This document shows, piece by piece, positions 48,346 to 57,546 of a stretch of 64,000 bases of DNA (positions within the stretch are counted from its first letter, which is position 1; each line of letters starts with the position of its first letter). The DNA is from Chroococcus sp. FPU101. Lineage in GTDB: Bacteria > Cyanobacteriota > Cyanobacteriia > Cyanobacteriales > Microcystaceae. The DNA is taken from positions 1-64,000 of the forward strand of contig NZ_BLJI01000020.1 of NCBI RefSeq assembly GCF_017312365.1, read 5' to 3'. Made by a program: the position numbers and the translations under genes. A model generated the notes under the pieces. That model was not told the DNA's origin. It saw only the letters and a list, made by a program, of their open reading frames with translations, and ran no database searches.

Positions 48346-48564
48346 AGTCTATTGTTGAAACATCTACATTTATTTCGCTAGTATCATTGCCAATAAGCAT
48401 AAGGCATGATGGAAGATTTTGGCTCTAAATTACATAGTGATTTTATGTAACTGTTTATAGGATTCCCATCTCAAGACCTAAAAAAGTAAATATGAAGCTC
48501 CATAACTTTGTTAAAATTTATTAAATATTTGTTAAATTAATTTTATTTTTATCCCCAACCTATA

Positions 48565-48948
48565 ATGTTAAATGAGCTTCTCCCTTTTGGCATAATGATC
48601 GATACAGCGATGATTGCAGGTAGCTGTCTTTGGTCGCTTGCGTTGTACTTAGGTTTTGCGGCTCCTAGAGATTGGATCATCGAAAAACTCGATCAATGGC
48701 TAAATTTTGCCGATCAAAGCTTGTATATCTCTAAATCTGAATTTGAAAAAAGTCGTCCCGTTAGAGAATCTCAGAACGCTTTCTATGCTTCGGTTTGTAG
48801 CATTGTGCCATTTTTAGCGATCGGTAGTTTGTGCAATTGGGGAGTAGAATTAGGATTAGGGCGTAGTTGGTCAATCAGTATTGGAATCTTTGCCTGTGTA
48901 GCTTGTGGTGTGTACGAATTAGGCAGATTAGACGGACAAAACAAATAA
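48565..48948 (+). CDS. Small conserved membrane protein, unknown function
   Basis: The 127-residue protein has hydrophobic segments near 8-32 (MIDTAMIAGSCLWSLALYLGF), 72-90 and 99-118. No domain is recognised. It is followed after 11 bases by an ABC binding lipoprotein gene, so the two may be coupled. Confidence 0.72.
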   Translation: MLNELLPFGIMIDTAMIAGSCLWSLALYLGFAAPRDWIIEKLDQWLNFADQSLYISKSEFEKSRPVRESQNAFYASVCSIVPFLAIGSLCNWGVELGLGRSWSISIGIFACVACGVYELGRLDGQNK

Positions 48949-48959
48949 TTAAACTAGAA

Positions 48960-50699
48960 ATGAATAGATTAAGCAAAAAAATATTATCTTTACTTTTAAG
49001 TTTTCTTCTAATCTTTTTAACTGCCTGTGCGCCGTCTTCTCCCCGTAATCAATTAGTACAGGCTATTTTAAGCGATCCTAAAACATTTAATGCAGTCCTT
49101 TCACAAGAATCACCGAATATTTTTGGTTTAGTCTACGAAGGATTAATCACCGAAAATCCGATCACAGGAGATAAAGAACCCGTTTTAGCCGAATCGTGGA
49201 CAATTTCTGATGATAAGCTCAGTATTATTGTTACCTTAAAAAAAGATCTTAAATGGTCGGACGGTCAACCCTTAACGATTGATGATGTTCTGTTTAGTTA
49301 TAATCAACTTTATTTAAACCCTAATATTCCTAATAACTATCGAGATAGCTTTAAAATTGGCAAAAGTCAAACATTTCCAAAAATTACAAAAGTTGATGAT
49401 CGTCGCATCGAATTTAGAATTACTGAACCCTTTGCACCATTTTTAGATAATCTTGGTGTTCCCATTTTACCTAAACATATTTTAGAACCTACTATCAACA
49501 AAAAAGGCGCAGATGGACGATTACAATTTCTCTCAGCTTGGGGAGTAGATACCCCACCTGAAAAAATTATTGTTAATGGGGCTTATAAACTCAAAAATTA
49601 TAGTACCAGTCAACGAATTATCTTTGAACAAAATCCTAATTATTGGAAAAAAGATGCTCAAGGAAATCAACTACCCCACATTCAACAAATTATTTGGGCA
49701 ATTGTTGAATCACAAGAAACCTCTCTATTACAATTTCGTTCGGGAAGTTTAGACTCAATTGGGATTTCACCTGAATATTATTCTTTACTTAAAAAAGAAG
49801 ATGAAAGAGGAAATTTTACGATTTTTAATGGTGGGCCAGCTTATGGAGTCAATTACTTATCTTTTAATCTAAATCAAGGGAGTCGCAAAGGTAAACCACT
49901 AATTGATCCGATTAAAGCTAAGTGGTTTAATAATGTTAAATTTAGACAAGCAATTGCCTATGCTATTGATCGTCCAAGAATGATTAATAACATCTATCGA
50001 GGATTAGGAGAAGAACAAAATTCCTTTATGTCGATCCAATCACCGTTTTATGATCGAACTTTAAAAGGTTACGAATATAATCCTCAAAAAGCAAAAGAAT
50101 TATTATTAGAAGCAGGATTTAAGTACAATTCCAATAATCAATTAGTTGACTCAGATAATCATCTTGTCCGTTTTAATTTAATTACCAATGCAGGCAATAA
50201 AACTCGTGAAGCAATGGGAGCGCAAATTCAAGAAGATTTAAGCAAAATTGGCATTAAAGTTGATTTTGCCCCAATCGCTTTTAACGTATTAGTTGATAAA
50301 TTGACTAATAGTCTAGACTGGGAATCTCATCTTTTAGGGTTTACTGGAGATAATGAACCTCACGCACCAAATATTATGTATGTTGATGGTAATTTACATA
50401 CTTTTAATCAATTGCCCCAGCCTGGGATTCCTCCTGTAGATGGCAGAATTGTTTATGATTGGGAAAAAGAAATCGAAAATTTATATATAGAAGGAGTTAG
50501 AGAACTTGATATTGAAAAGCGTAAAGTTATCTATAATAAAGCTCAACAAGTTTTAAGTGAATATTTACCCTTTATTTATCTAGTTAATCCCTATTCCCTA
50601 GCGGCTGTTCGTAATTGTTTTGATGGTCTTCAATTTTCAGCTTTAGGTGGTGCTTTCTGGAATTTAGAAGAGTTAAAAAATACCTGCGGAAAATCTTAG
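48960..50699 (+). CDS. ABC transporter substrate-binding lipoprotein, family 5 (peptide/nickel type)
   Basis: The 579-residue protein starts at ATG 48960 (MNRLSKKILSL); a longer in-frame start lies inside the previous gene. A lipoprotein signal ends in LTAC with Cys about residue 23. The fold of family 5 solute-binding proteins is evident: VLAESWTISDDK, LKKDLKWSDGQPLTIDDVLFSYN, VKFRQAIAYAIDRPRMI and NPQKAKELLLEAGF. The usual cargo is oligopeptides. No cognate permease or ATPase is adjacent, so it may serve a transporter encoded elsewhere. Confidence 0.9.
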   Translation: MNRLSKKILSLLLSFLLIFLTACAPSSPRNQLVQAILSDPKTFNAVLSQESPNIFGLVYEGLITENPITGDKEPVLAESWTISDDKLSIIVTLKKDLKWSDGQPLTIDDVLFSYNQLYLNPNIPNNYRDSFKIGKSQTFPKITKVDDRRIEFRITEPFAPFLDNLGVPILPKHILEPTINKKGADGRLQFLSAWGVDTPPEKIIVNGAYKLKNYSTSQRIIFEQNPNYWKKDAQGNQLPHIQQIIWAIVESQETSLLQFRSGSLDSIGISPEYYSLLKKEDERGNFTIFNGGPAYGVNYLSFNLNQGSRKGKPLIDPIKAKWFNNVKFRQAIAYAIDRPRMINNIYRGLGEEQNSFMSIQSPFYDRTLKGYEYNPQKAKELLLEAGFKYNSNNQLVDSDNHLVRFNLITNAGNKTREAMGAQIQEDLSKIGIKVDFAPIAFNVLVDKLTNSLDWESHLLGFTGDNEPHAPNIMYVDGNLHTFNQLPQPGIPPVDGRIVYDWEKEIENLYIEGVRELDIEKRKVIYNKAQQVLSEYLPFIYLVNPYSLAAVRNCFDGLQFSALGGAFWNLEELKNTCGKS

Positions 50700-50754
50700 C
50701 AATAGTGAGGTGATTAATGCCATGATTAAAAACGCCTCAAGAATTTTTAAATAG

Positions 50755-51648
50755 ATGAATCAATTTATTTTTCCTCCTTTTCTGAAAAAGGGAGATTTAG
50801 TGACTGTTATCGCTACAAGTGGTGCCTTAAAAGAATTAGACGCATTTGAAAAAGGGTTAGAAGTTTGGCGATCGCATGGCTATCAGGTTAAACTAGGGAG
50901 TAATTGGAACGCTCGTTCTGGATATCTAGCAGGAACCGATGAGCAACGTCGTCAAGCATTACAAGAAGCATGGGAAAATCCCGAATGTAAAGCGATTTTG
51001 TGTGCTAGAGGGGGTTATGGCAGTGCTAGATTGTTGGAAAACTGGAAATGGTCAAAACAGTCGCCTAAATGGATCATTGGTTTTTCTGATGTAACGGGAA
51101 TTCTTTGGAGTTTAGCAACCGAAAATATTAGTAGTGTTCATGGCCCTGTATTAACCACTTTAGCGAATGAACCTTCTTGGTCAATTCAAAGGCTGTTTAA
51201 CTATTTAGAAGGATCACCTATAGAGCCGATACAGGGTAGAGGATGGGGAGGTAGAAAAGCTACGGGTTGGCTAATAAGTGCTAATTTAACGGTCGCCACC
51301 CATATCTTAAATACTCCTATACAACCTAATTTAGATGGGGCTATTTTAGCCTTAGAAGATGTCACAGAAGCACCCTATCGAATTGATCGGATGTTGACGC
51401 AGTGGCGATTAATGGGAGTATTTGACAAAATTAAAGGAATTGCTCTAGGACGTTTTAGCCGTTGTGAAGCACCTATAGATAGTGATACACCGACAGTTGA
51501 AGAAGTATTAAGCGATCGCCTACAAAACTTAAATATTCCCCTTGTCTCAGATTTACCCTTTGGTCACGATGGGGTGAATGCAGCCTTACCCATTGGCGCA
51601 ATCGTAGAGTTAGACAGTGATCAAGGAACCTTAAAAATTTTAACATAG
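50755..51648 (+). CDS. ldcA: Murein LD-carboxypeptidase (LdcA/MccF family)
   Basis: The serine peptidase removes the terminal D-alanine from peptidoglycan tetrapeptides in wall recycling. The 297-residue protein carries the nucleophile context WIIGFSDVTGILW, with RGGYGS preceding it, ALEDVTEAPYRIDRML with the catalytic Glu, and PFGHDG with the catalytic His. Length is typical. Confidence 0.92.
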   Translation: MNQFIFPPFLKKGDLVTVIATSGALKELDAFEKGLEVWRSHGYQVKLGSNWNARSGYLAGTDEQRRQALQEAWENPECKAILCARGGYGSARLLENWKWSKQSPKWIIGFSDVTGILWSLATENISSVHGPVLTTLANEPSWSIQRLFNYLEGSPIEPIQGRGWGGRKATGWLISANLTVATHILNTPIQPNLDGAILALEDVTEAPYRIDRMLTQWRLMGVFDKIKGIALGRFSRCEAPIDSDTPTVEEVLSDRLQNLNIPLVSDLPFGHDGVNAALPIGAIVELDSDQGTLKILT

Positions 51649-51722
51649 GGTAAACAGCGACCTACACTTTCTGATAGTATCTTAGAGAAACGTAAAAAAA
51701 TGTTACAAAAAAATCACTATAG

Positions 51723-52706
51723 ATGAAATTATTAATCATTGGTGCAACTGGCACTCTAGGACGGCAAATTGCCCGTTTTGCACTCGATCAAGGTCATCAA
51801 GTACGCTGTTTAGTCAGAAGTCAACGTAAAGCCTCTTTTTTAAAAGAATGGGGTGCTGAATTAGTTGGAGGCGATATTTGCCAAAGTGACACTTTACCCC
51901 CTGTATTAGAAGATATCGAAGTTGTGATCGATGCAGCAACGGCTAGACCAACTGATCTTAGTATTAAACAAGTTGATTGGGAAGGTAAAGTTAATCTGAT
52001 TAAAGCGGTAAAAGATGCAGGAATTGACCGTTATATTTTCGTTTCGCTCCTAAATGCGGAAAAATATCCAAACGTCCCCTTAATGGATATTAAACGCTGT
52101 ACAGAGCAGTATCTAGCCGAATCAGGATTAAACTATACTATTTTACGTCCTTGTGGTTTTATGCAAGGTTTAATTAATCAATATGCTGTCCCCATTTTAG
52201 ATAATCAACCTGTTTGGATCTCTGGCGAAAGTACTCCCATTGCCTACATGGATACTCAGGATATTGCTAAACTGACACTACGAGTTTTAGAAGTTCCTGA
52301 AACCCAAAAACAAACTTTACCCGTCGTTGGGCCAAAAGCTTGGAAACCAGAAGAAATTATTGCGTTATGTGAAAAATTATCAGATAGGGAAGCAAAAATA
52401 TCGCGAGTTCCGTTAGCATTATTGCGTTTTATGCGTAAAATTACTCGATTGTTCCAATGGACGTATAATATTTCTGACCGTCTAGCTTTTACCGAAGTTC
52501 TCGCAACGGGACAGCCTTTAGATGCACCAATGGAGGAAGTTTATCAACTGCTTGGCCTTGATCCAAAGCAGACAACTACTTTAGAATCCTATCTACAGGA
52601 TTACTATACTCGTATTATGAAAAAGCTTAAAGAGCTAGACTACGAGAAACAACAAAAAGAAGCTAAGAAAAAGAAACGCTCTCCTTTTAAATCCAAAAAC
52701 GTTTGA
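51723..52706 (+). CDS. ycf39: NmrA-like atypical SDR, photosystem II assembly factor Ycf39
   Basis: Ycf39 (plant HCF244) helps to insert D1 into new photosystem II complexes together with chlorophyll-binding proteins. The 327-residue protein starts with a Rossmann motif (IIGATGTLGRQIARFALDQGHQVRCLVRS), continues with VIDAATARPTDL, YIFVSLLNAEKYPNVPLMDIK and ILRPCGFMQGLINQYAVPIL, and ends with a lysine-rich tail. The YxxxK pair is not present in normal form, as expected for atypical SDRs of this type. Confidence 0.93.
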   Translation: MKLLIIGATGTLGRQIARFALDQGHQVRCLVRSQRKASFLKEWGAELVGGDICQSDTLPPVLEDIEVVIDAATARPTDLSIKQVDWEGKVNLIKAVKDAGIDRYIFVSLLNAEKYPNVPLMDIKRCTEQYLAESGLNYTILRPCGFMQGLINQYAVPILDNQPVWISGESTPIAYMDTQDIAKLTLRVLEVPETQKQTLPVVGPKAWKPEEIIALCEKLSDREAKISRVPLALLRFMRKITRLFQWTYNISDRLAFTEVLATGQPLDAPMEEVYQLLGLDPKQTTTLESYLQDYYTRIMKKLKELDYEKQQKEAKKKKRSPFKSKNV

Positions 52707-52733
52707 ATGCTCAGTGCAGTAGGATAGTCAATT

Positions 52734-53651
52734 GTGCCAAAAGTAGGCATTGTCTATAACGATATCAAACCGATCGCTTGTCAAATCGCTCTTGAGTTAC
52801 AAGAAAAGTTAAATGCTTGTGGCTATTCAGTGGTGACGACAACGGGATGTGGTGGGTTATTGGGTTATTCTCAACCCTCACATCCTGTTTGTTATACTCC
52901 GATAGAACAATTAATTCCACCCGAATTCGATGCTGATTTATTATTTGCGATCGTTTTAGGGGGTGATGGTACTGTTCTTTCCGCCGCCCGTCAATTAGCT
53001 CCCTGTGGTATTCCCATACTAGCCGTTAATACGGGACATATGGGTTTTTTGACGGAACTGTATTTAAACCAGTTGTCTCCCGCACTCGAACAAGTGATGA
53101 ATGGAGATTATACGATCGAAAAACGCTCGATGTTAACCGTTCGATTATACCGAGAACAAACCCTGCTTTGGGAAGCTCTTTCTTTAAATGAAATGGTGAT
53201 CCATCGTGAACCATTAACGAGTATGTGTCATTTTGAAATTCAAATTGGTCATCATGCTCCCGTTGATATTGCAGCCGATGGGATAATTGTTTCTACACCG
53301 ACAGGATCTACAGCCTATTCTCTCAGTTCGGGTGGCCCTGTTGTTACCCCAAATGTCCCCGTTTTACAACTGGCTCCCATTTGCCCTCATTCTTTAGCTT
53401 CTAGAGCTTTAGTATTTTCGGATACTGAAACAGTTAATATTTATCCTGCTACACCCAATCGTATGATTATGGTGGTTGATGGCAATGGTGGCTGTTATGT
53501 TCTACCAGACGATCGCGTTTATGCGGCAAAATCGCCCTATTCGGCTCATTTTATTCGTCTACAATCTACTGAATTCTTTCGAGTCTTACGAGAAAAATTA
53601 GGTTGGGGTCTACCTCATATTGCTAAACCGACTTCTGTCGAATTACCTTGA
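52734..53651 (+). CDS. nadK: NAD kinase
   Basis: The enzyme phosphorylates NAD to NADP. The 305-residue protein starts at a GTG (translated [10 protein letters not shown]). It contains the core motif [11 protein letters not shown] near 83-93 and the NAD-binding [12 protein letters not shown] near 192-203, and [11 protein letters not shown]. Cyanobacteria often have two NAD kinases; this is one. The spacing to ycf39 is 27 bases, so they may be cotranscribed. Confidence 0.94.
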   Translation: MPKVGIVYNDIKPIACQIALELQEKLNACGYSVVTTTGCGGLLGYSQPSHPVCYTPIEQLIPPEFDADLLFAIVLGGDGTVLSAARQLAPCGIPILAVNTGHMGFLTELYLNQLSPALEQVMNGDYTIEKRSMLTVRLYREQTLLWEALSLNEMVIHREPLTSMCHFEIQIGHHAPVDIAADGIIVSTPTGSTAYSLSSGGPVVTPNVPVLQLAPICPHSLASRALVFSDTETVNIYPATPNRMIMVVDGNGGCYVLPDDRVYAAKSPYSAHFIRLQSTEFFRVLREKLGWGLPHIAKPTSVELP

Positions 53652-53682
53652 CGAAAAGTAATTTTTATGCTATGTAATTCAC

Positions 53683-53786
53683 TTAATTCAAAGACGGATG
53701 AACAGCATTAAATAATCGTTGGTCACTTGTCCAAAATTCGATGTTTAAGCGATCGGCTAAAGCGAGAAAATGAGCATCGTGAAGTA
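53683..53786 (-). pseudogene. Remnant of a VapC-type PIN domain toxin (C terminus)
   Basis: In the minus-strand frame ending at TAA 53685-53683, the sequence reads VLHDAHFLALADRLNIEF, then WTSDQRLFNAVHPSLN. This is the usual C-terminal part of a PIN ribonuclease toxin, with its later conserved aspartates. The start of the gene is missing; the frame enters an IS605-type right end instead. It is non-functional. Confidence 0.75.
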
Positions 53787-53943
53787 CCCATGTCTGAAAG
53801 ACACGGGCTTCCTAAACTCAAGTTGTAACCAACTTGATACACTGCATTTCAACAGTATTCTTAGGCGTAGATTCCTGTCCTTCCGACAGTATTTTTAGTT
53901 TAGAGAATGCTAGTAAATTGTGACAAGCGTTAATATCTCTATC
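53787..53943 (-). pseudogene. Remnant of tnpB (C terminus) with right-end hairpin
   Basis: The minus-strand frame reads HDRDINACHNLLAFSKL to VEMQCIKLVTT and stops at TGA 53820-53818. DRDINA is the third catalytic acid region of TnpB. Past the stop, CCCATGTCT/AGACACGGG at 53787-53807 is an IS605-type subterminal hairpin. The middle of TnpB is deleted, so the nuclease is dead. Confidence 0.8.
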
Positions 53944-54109
53944 GTGTCTTGAATCTAGGGAACTTGCCTAACTTCTTAAAGAATTTAGTAAAGGCGGATT
54001 CTAGGTCTTTTAAAGTTTGTTGTAATGATTGAGAGTTAACTTCATTTAACCATGTCTTATCTTTTTTGAGTTGAACAAGTAAACTAGCCCATTCTTTATA
54101 TCTAAAATG
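53939..54109 (-). pseudogene. Remnant of tnpB (N-terminal part)
   Basis: The frame reads FRYKEWASLLVQLKKDKTWLNEVNSQSLQQTLKDL and FTKFFKKLGKFPRFKTR, matching roughly residues 45-100 of a TnpB. It stops at 53939 by a shift directly into the DRDINA segment, so about 230 residues are lost. The first 40 or so residues of TnpB are also missing; antitoxin sequence precedes instead. Confidence 0.75.
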
Positions 54110-54215
54110 CTTTTTATTTTTTTTAGCTTGCAGTTTTTCCTCTAAAATTGTTTGTTCTTCTGGGCTTAGAGATTCGATAATTTGAACCAAAGAGTCTACT
54201 AATTATATTATTCAT
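54110..54215 (-). pseudogene. Remnant of an antitoxin gene (N-terminal part)
   Basis: From ATG 54215 the sequence reads MNNIISRL, then shifts frame and continues LVQIIESLSPEEQTILEEKLQAKK. This N terminus is common in small cyanobacterial antitoxins paired with PIN toxins. It runs without break into tnpB sequence, so the antitoxin C terminus is lost. Confidence 0.65.
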
Positions 54216-54272
54216 GGCGTTTTTTCCTTAATGATGGTTTAGTCGAATAATATAACAGAATTTGAATTAGTT

Positions 54273-54770
54273 TTAACCCGATGGTAAGTTTGACTGATGT
54301 CGTTTTTGCACAAACCATTCTTGTAACTGACTTCTACAAGCAGACTCCATGACACCAGTAATAACGGATAAACGATGATTAGAAAACGCACTATCAGGAA
54401 AATTAGCAACCGTTCTAATTACACCTGATTTTGGATCATCTACACCATATATTAATAAACCTAGCCGTGATTGAATAATCGCTCCAGCACACATCGGACA
54501 GGGTTCAAGGGTTACATAAAGTGTACAATCGTTAAGATGCCAAGTTTTTAAGACTTGACTGGCTTGTTGAAGTGCTAAAATTTCTGCATGAGCCGTCGGA
54601 TCTTTGTCTCTTTCTTTACGGTTAGACGCTTGAGCAATTAATTTTTGATGCTCATCTATAATAACTGCACCTACAGGAACATCACCCGCTTTTCCTGCTT
54701 CTTGTGCTAATTCTAAAGCGAGTTTCATCCAATGTTGATGAGTTCGATATAATGACAAGTTAGGTAGCAC
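54273..54770 (-). CDS. tadA: tRNA-specific adenosine deaminase
   Basis: TadA converts adenosine 34 to inosine in the anticodon of tRNA-Arg. The 165-residue protein has the zinc and catalytic motif HAE at 61-63 and PCPMC at 90-94. The length is normal. Its start overlaps the end of the glutaredoxin gene by 11 bases. Confidence 0.95.
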   Translation of the reverse strand: MLPNLSLYRTHQHWMKLALELAQEAGKAGDVPVGAVIIDEHQKLIAQASNRKERDKDPTAHAEILALQQASQVLKTWHLNDCTLYVTLEPCPMCAGAIIQSRLGLLIYGVDDPKSGVIRTVANFPDSAFSNHRLSVITGVMESACRSQLQEWFVQKRHQSNLPSG

Positions 54771-55071
54771 TTTGAGCTAATAAAGTATCTAATCTATTTT
54801 CACTATTGAGTTGATGCAAATCATCACAGCCACCAATATGTTGATCATTAATAAAAATTTGGGGAACACTACGTCTACCATTGGCTCTTTGTGCCATTCG
54901 ATTTCTTGCTGTCTCATCGCCATCAATTTTATACTCTGTGTAGTTCACTCCTTTCCACCACAACAGTAATTTAGCCCGAATACAATAAGGACAAGTTACC
55001 CAAGTATAAATTTCAACATTAGCTTTAATATTTTCTGGATGCCGACCTAAAATTGAGTTAATAAGTTCCAT
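54760..55071 (-). CDS. grxC: Glutaredoxin 3
   Basis: The thiol-disulfide oxidoreductase uses glutathione. It has 103 residues with the dithiol active site CPYC at 27-30, the cis-proline segment SVPQIFIN, and GGCDDL for glutathione binding. It has a small N-terminal extension. It is cotranscribed with tadA. Confidence 0.94.
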   Translation of the reverse strand: MELINSILGRHPENIKANVEIYTWVTCPYCIRAKLLLWWKGVNYTEYKIDGDETARNRMAQRANGRRSVPQIFINDQHIGGCDDLHQLNSENRLDTLLAQSAT

Positions 55072-55186
55072 GATTCAGGCTCCGTCCTTCAAAAAGTAAT
55101 CTCTAAAAGTATTATAGCCAATTACCTAAAAGTACAGATTTTTTAGTAATACTTCAAAAAATCGTTAATTGAAAGAATAATCGTAA

Positions 55187-55489
55187 TTGGGAACAAACTT
55201 AGTCTTGTTAAAAGTCATAAAATTTGTTCACAATTCTTTTTATATTACCTTGAGTATCAAAATTATTAGTGCAACTCGCGGCTTTAGTACGACTGATAAA
55301 ATTTTAGATATTATTAGTGATTATCCTCAAGGAATCACTACAAAAGAACTGAGTGATCAATTAAATCGTCCCGTTTCTATGGTTAATTTTTATCTTAAAC
55401 AACTCGTGAATACAAAATTAGTATACGCTCGACTTGACCAACCTAAACAACATTGGATATATTATCGAATTTCCCATTCATTAAATTAA
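55187..55489 (+). CDS. Winged-helix DNA-binding protein, start uncertain
   Basis: The C-terminal two thirds (TTDKILDIISDYPQGITTKELSDQLNRPVSMVNFYLKQLVNTKLVYARL) form a winged helix-turn-helix similar to ArsR/MarR-type domains. The frame from TTG 55187 gives about 100 residues; another TTG at 55250 would give 80 and matches the domain better. No ATG is available before the domain. The regulated genes are unknown; the gene diverges from grxC. Confidence 0.6.
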   Translation: MGTNLVLLKVIKFVHNSFYITLSIKIISATRGFSTTDKILDIISDYPQGITTKELSDQLNRPVSMVNFYLKQLVNTKLVYARLDQPKQHWIYYRISHSLN

Positions 55490-55534
55490 ATGGAAATTTT
55501 TGATTTTTAACAATCCTTTGGGCTAGGATATAAG

Positions 55535-56329
55535 TTGATTAACTTTGTTCTGGCTTACCTAGGATCATGGATGAACTATTTAAAACGACAGACTCAAGCA
55601 TACAAATCTATAAACTTAGGTCAGTATGATGAAGCAATTAAAGATTATGAAATTTGTATTAATACTAATCCAGATGATTTAACCAACTTTTGGTATTTGG
55701 GTTTAATTTATTTACTGCAAGAGAATATACTAGAAGCACAAGCGATCTGGATGTCAGTTTTGTTTCCAGAAATTTCGGAAAGAAAAAAAAATCAAACCTT
55801 AGATTTAATTGAAGTTTTAAAAAAAGAGTTAATCAAACAGCTTAAAGTAGGTAATCTTGAAATTGCTAAACGATTAGAAATTCAAATTAAAGAGCTTGAT
55901 GAGCATTATTTGATAGAAAATTTAGAACAAGCGGCTCAAGTAACAATTAATAAACTTTTTAAGCAAGCTAGTCAACTGAGAAAAAAGGGCAACGATCAAG
56001 AAGCAGAAACGAAATATCAACAGATTTTATTGTGGAATCATCAAAATGCCGAAGTTTGGCAAGAATTAGGGTTACTTTATTTTCAACGCTTTGAATATAG
56101 AAAAGCTTTAGATTGTGCGATGAATGCGATTTATCTGAATCCAAAATCAGGAAAATATCATTATCATGTCGGACTAATACTAGAAAAGCTTAAACAAATT
56201 CCTCAATCGATTCAAGCATACTACAAAGCCTTAGAACTAGATCCCACCTTAGTAGCCGCTTATCATGAGGTATCAAATTTAATATCATTAATTGGTGAAT
56301 TAGAAAAAATTAAAAAAATTGATCGCTAA
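55535..56329 (+). CDS. TPR repeat protein
   Basis: The 264-residue protein has TPR-like units: an N-terminal one at about 14-50 (YKSINLGQYDEAIKDYEICINTNPDD) and three in the C-terminal half (RKKGNDQEAETKYQQILLWN, FQRFEYRKALDCAMNAIYLNPK, KLKQIPQSIQAYYKALELDP). A helical linker lies between. TPRs mediate protein contacts; a partner cannot be named. The start codon is a non-ATG (TTG 55535); an internal ATG at about 55568 is an alternative. Confidence 0.82.
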   Translation: MINFVLAYLGSWMNYLKRQTQAYKSINLGQYDEAIKDYEICINTNPDDLTNFWYLGLIYLLQENILEAQAIWMSVLFPEISERKKNQTLDLIEVLKKELIKQLKVGNLEIAKRLEIQIKELDEHYLIENLEQAAQVTINKLFKQASQLRKKGNDQEAETKYQQILLWNHQNAEVWQELGLLYFQRFEYRKALDCAMNAIYLNPKSGKYHYHVGLILEKLKQIPQSIQAYYKALELDPTLVAAYHEVSNLISLIGELEKIKKIDR

Positions 56330-56425
56330 TTCAATAAAACTAACTACATCTCTGTAACTAAATACTCTTTAGAAGCGTCTTGGGAAGGGTAAAATAATAT
56401 GACTGCTTTTTGATTGATTTTTTTA

Positions 56426-57544
56426 ATGGCTGATTATTTTGTTTCTTTAACTATTTGGGCGGCTGTTTATAGTTTATTTGCACTCGGTTTAAATTTACAG
56501 TGGGGCTTTGCGGGACTAATTAATTTTGGTCACGTCGCTTTTATGACCCTTGGAGCGTATACAACTGCATTATTGACGTTACAGGGTGTTCCACTTATTC
56601 TAGCAGTTTTAGCAGGAATGACGATCGCTGCTGGTTTGGGTTTACTCATCGGTATATCAACCCTCAGACTTCGTGAAGATTATTTAGCAATTGTAACCAT
56701 CGGAGGCTCAGAATTAATTCGCTTAATTGTCCTCAATGAAGAACAAATCACTAAAGGAGCTTTTGGCATACAGCGTTATCCGTTACCTTTGGATATTACG
56801 CCAAATCCCTTGGAAAAAATATTATTAATTTTAGTCTTTACAATTGTTTCAATCTATGCGTTGTGGCAACTTTGGAAAAGCATTCAACGAGAATGGCAAG
56901 ATAGCGAAAATATTGTCGGAAAAAGCTATAAACCTCGCAGTCAAAAAACACTACTAATTTGTGGAATTTTAACCGCTATTGTCATTATTGCTCTCTATCT
57001 CAATGGTATTATTTCACTGGCTGAATATGATTACAAAGATGGCTTAATGGTTTTTGTTCTAGTCGTATTAGCAATTATATATAGTGCCTTAGAATTTTTA
57101 GGACATTCACCTTGGGGACGTATTCTTAAAGCTATTCGTGAAGATGAAACCATTCCCAAAGTACTCGGAAAAAATGTATTTTGGTATAAATTACAAGCTT
57201 TTATGTTAGGTGGTGCGATCGCTGGTTTAGCGGGTTCGTTTTTTGCATGGCAGTTAACCACCATTTATCCGACTAACTTTGAACCAATTTTAACCTTTAC
57301 TGCGTGGATTATTGTTATTTTAGGGGGTTCGGGAAGCAATGCAGGAACCTTGTTAGGTGCCATCATTTATTGGACATACGATAGCTTGACACGTTTTGCT
57401 TTACCGTTGTTACCATTCTTTACAAATGATAGTCAATTAGGATCATTTCGGATTATGGTTATTGGATTAATACTGATGATCTTAATGCGATCGCGTCCCC
57501 AAGGTATCTTAGGAAAAAAAGAAGAACTGACATTAGGTCGATAA
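56426..57544 (+). CDS. Branched-chain/neutral amino acid ABC transporter permease (LivM-like)
   Basis: The 372-residue membrane subunit starts at ATG 56426 (MADYFVSLTIWAAVY). About nine hydrophobic segments and the LivM motifs are seen: NLQWGFAGLINFGHVAFMTLGAYTTALL near 20-47, LRLREDYLAIVTIGGSELIRLIVL, and the cytoplasmic EAA-like loop GRILKAIREDETIPKVLGKN. An insertion of about 45 residues near 140-185 is charged. It overlaps no gene and lies 2 bases before the ATPase gene. The N-I neutral amino acid system of cyanobacteria has such a permease. Confidence 0.9.
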   Translation: MADYFVSLTIWAAVYSLFALGLNLQWGFAGLINFGHVAFMTLGAYTTALLTLQGVPLILAVLAGMTIAAGLGLLIGISTLRLREDYLAIVTIGGSELIRLIVLNEEQITKGAFGIQRYPLPLDITPNPLEKILLILVFTIVSIYALWQLWKSIQREWQDSENIVGKSYKPRSQKTLLICGILTAIVIIALYLNGIISLAEYDYKDGLMVFVLVVLAIIYSALEFLGHSPWGRILKAIREDETIPKVLGKNVFWYKLQAFMLGGAIAGLAGSFFAWQLTTIYPTNFEPILTFTAWIIVILGGSGSNAGTLLGAIIYWTYDSLTRFALPLLPFFTNDSQLGSFRIMVIGLILMILMRSRPQGILGKKEELTLGR

Positions 57545-57546
57545 AT

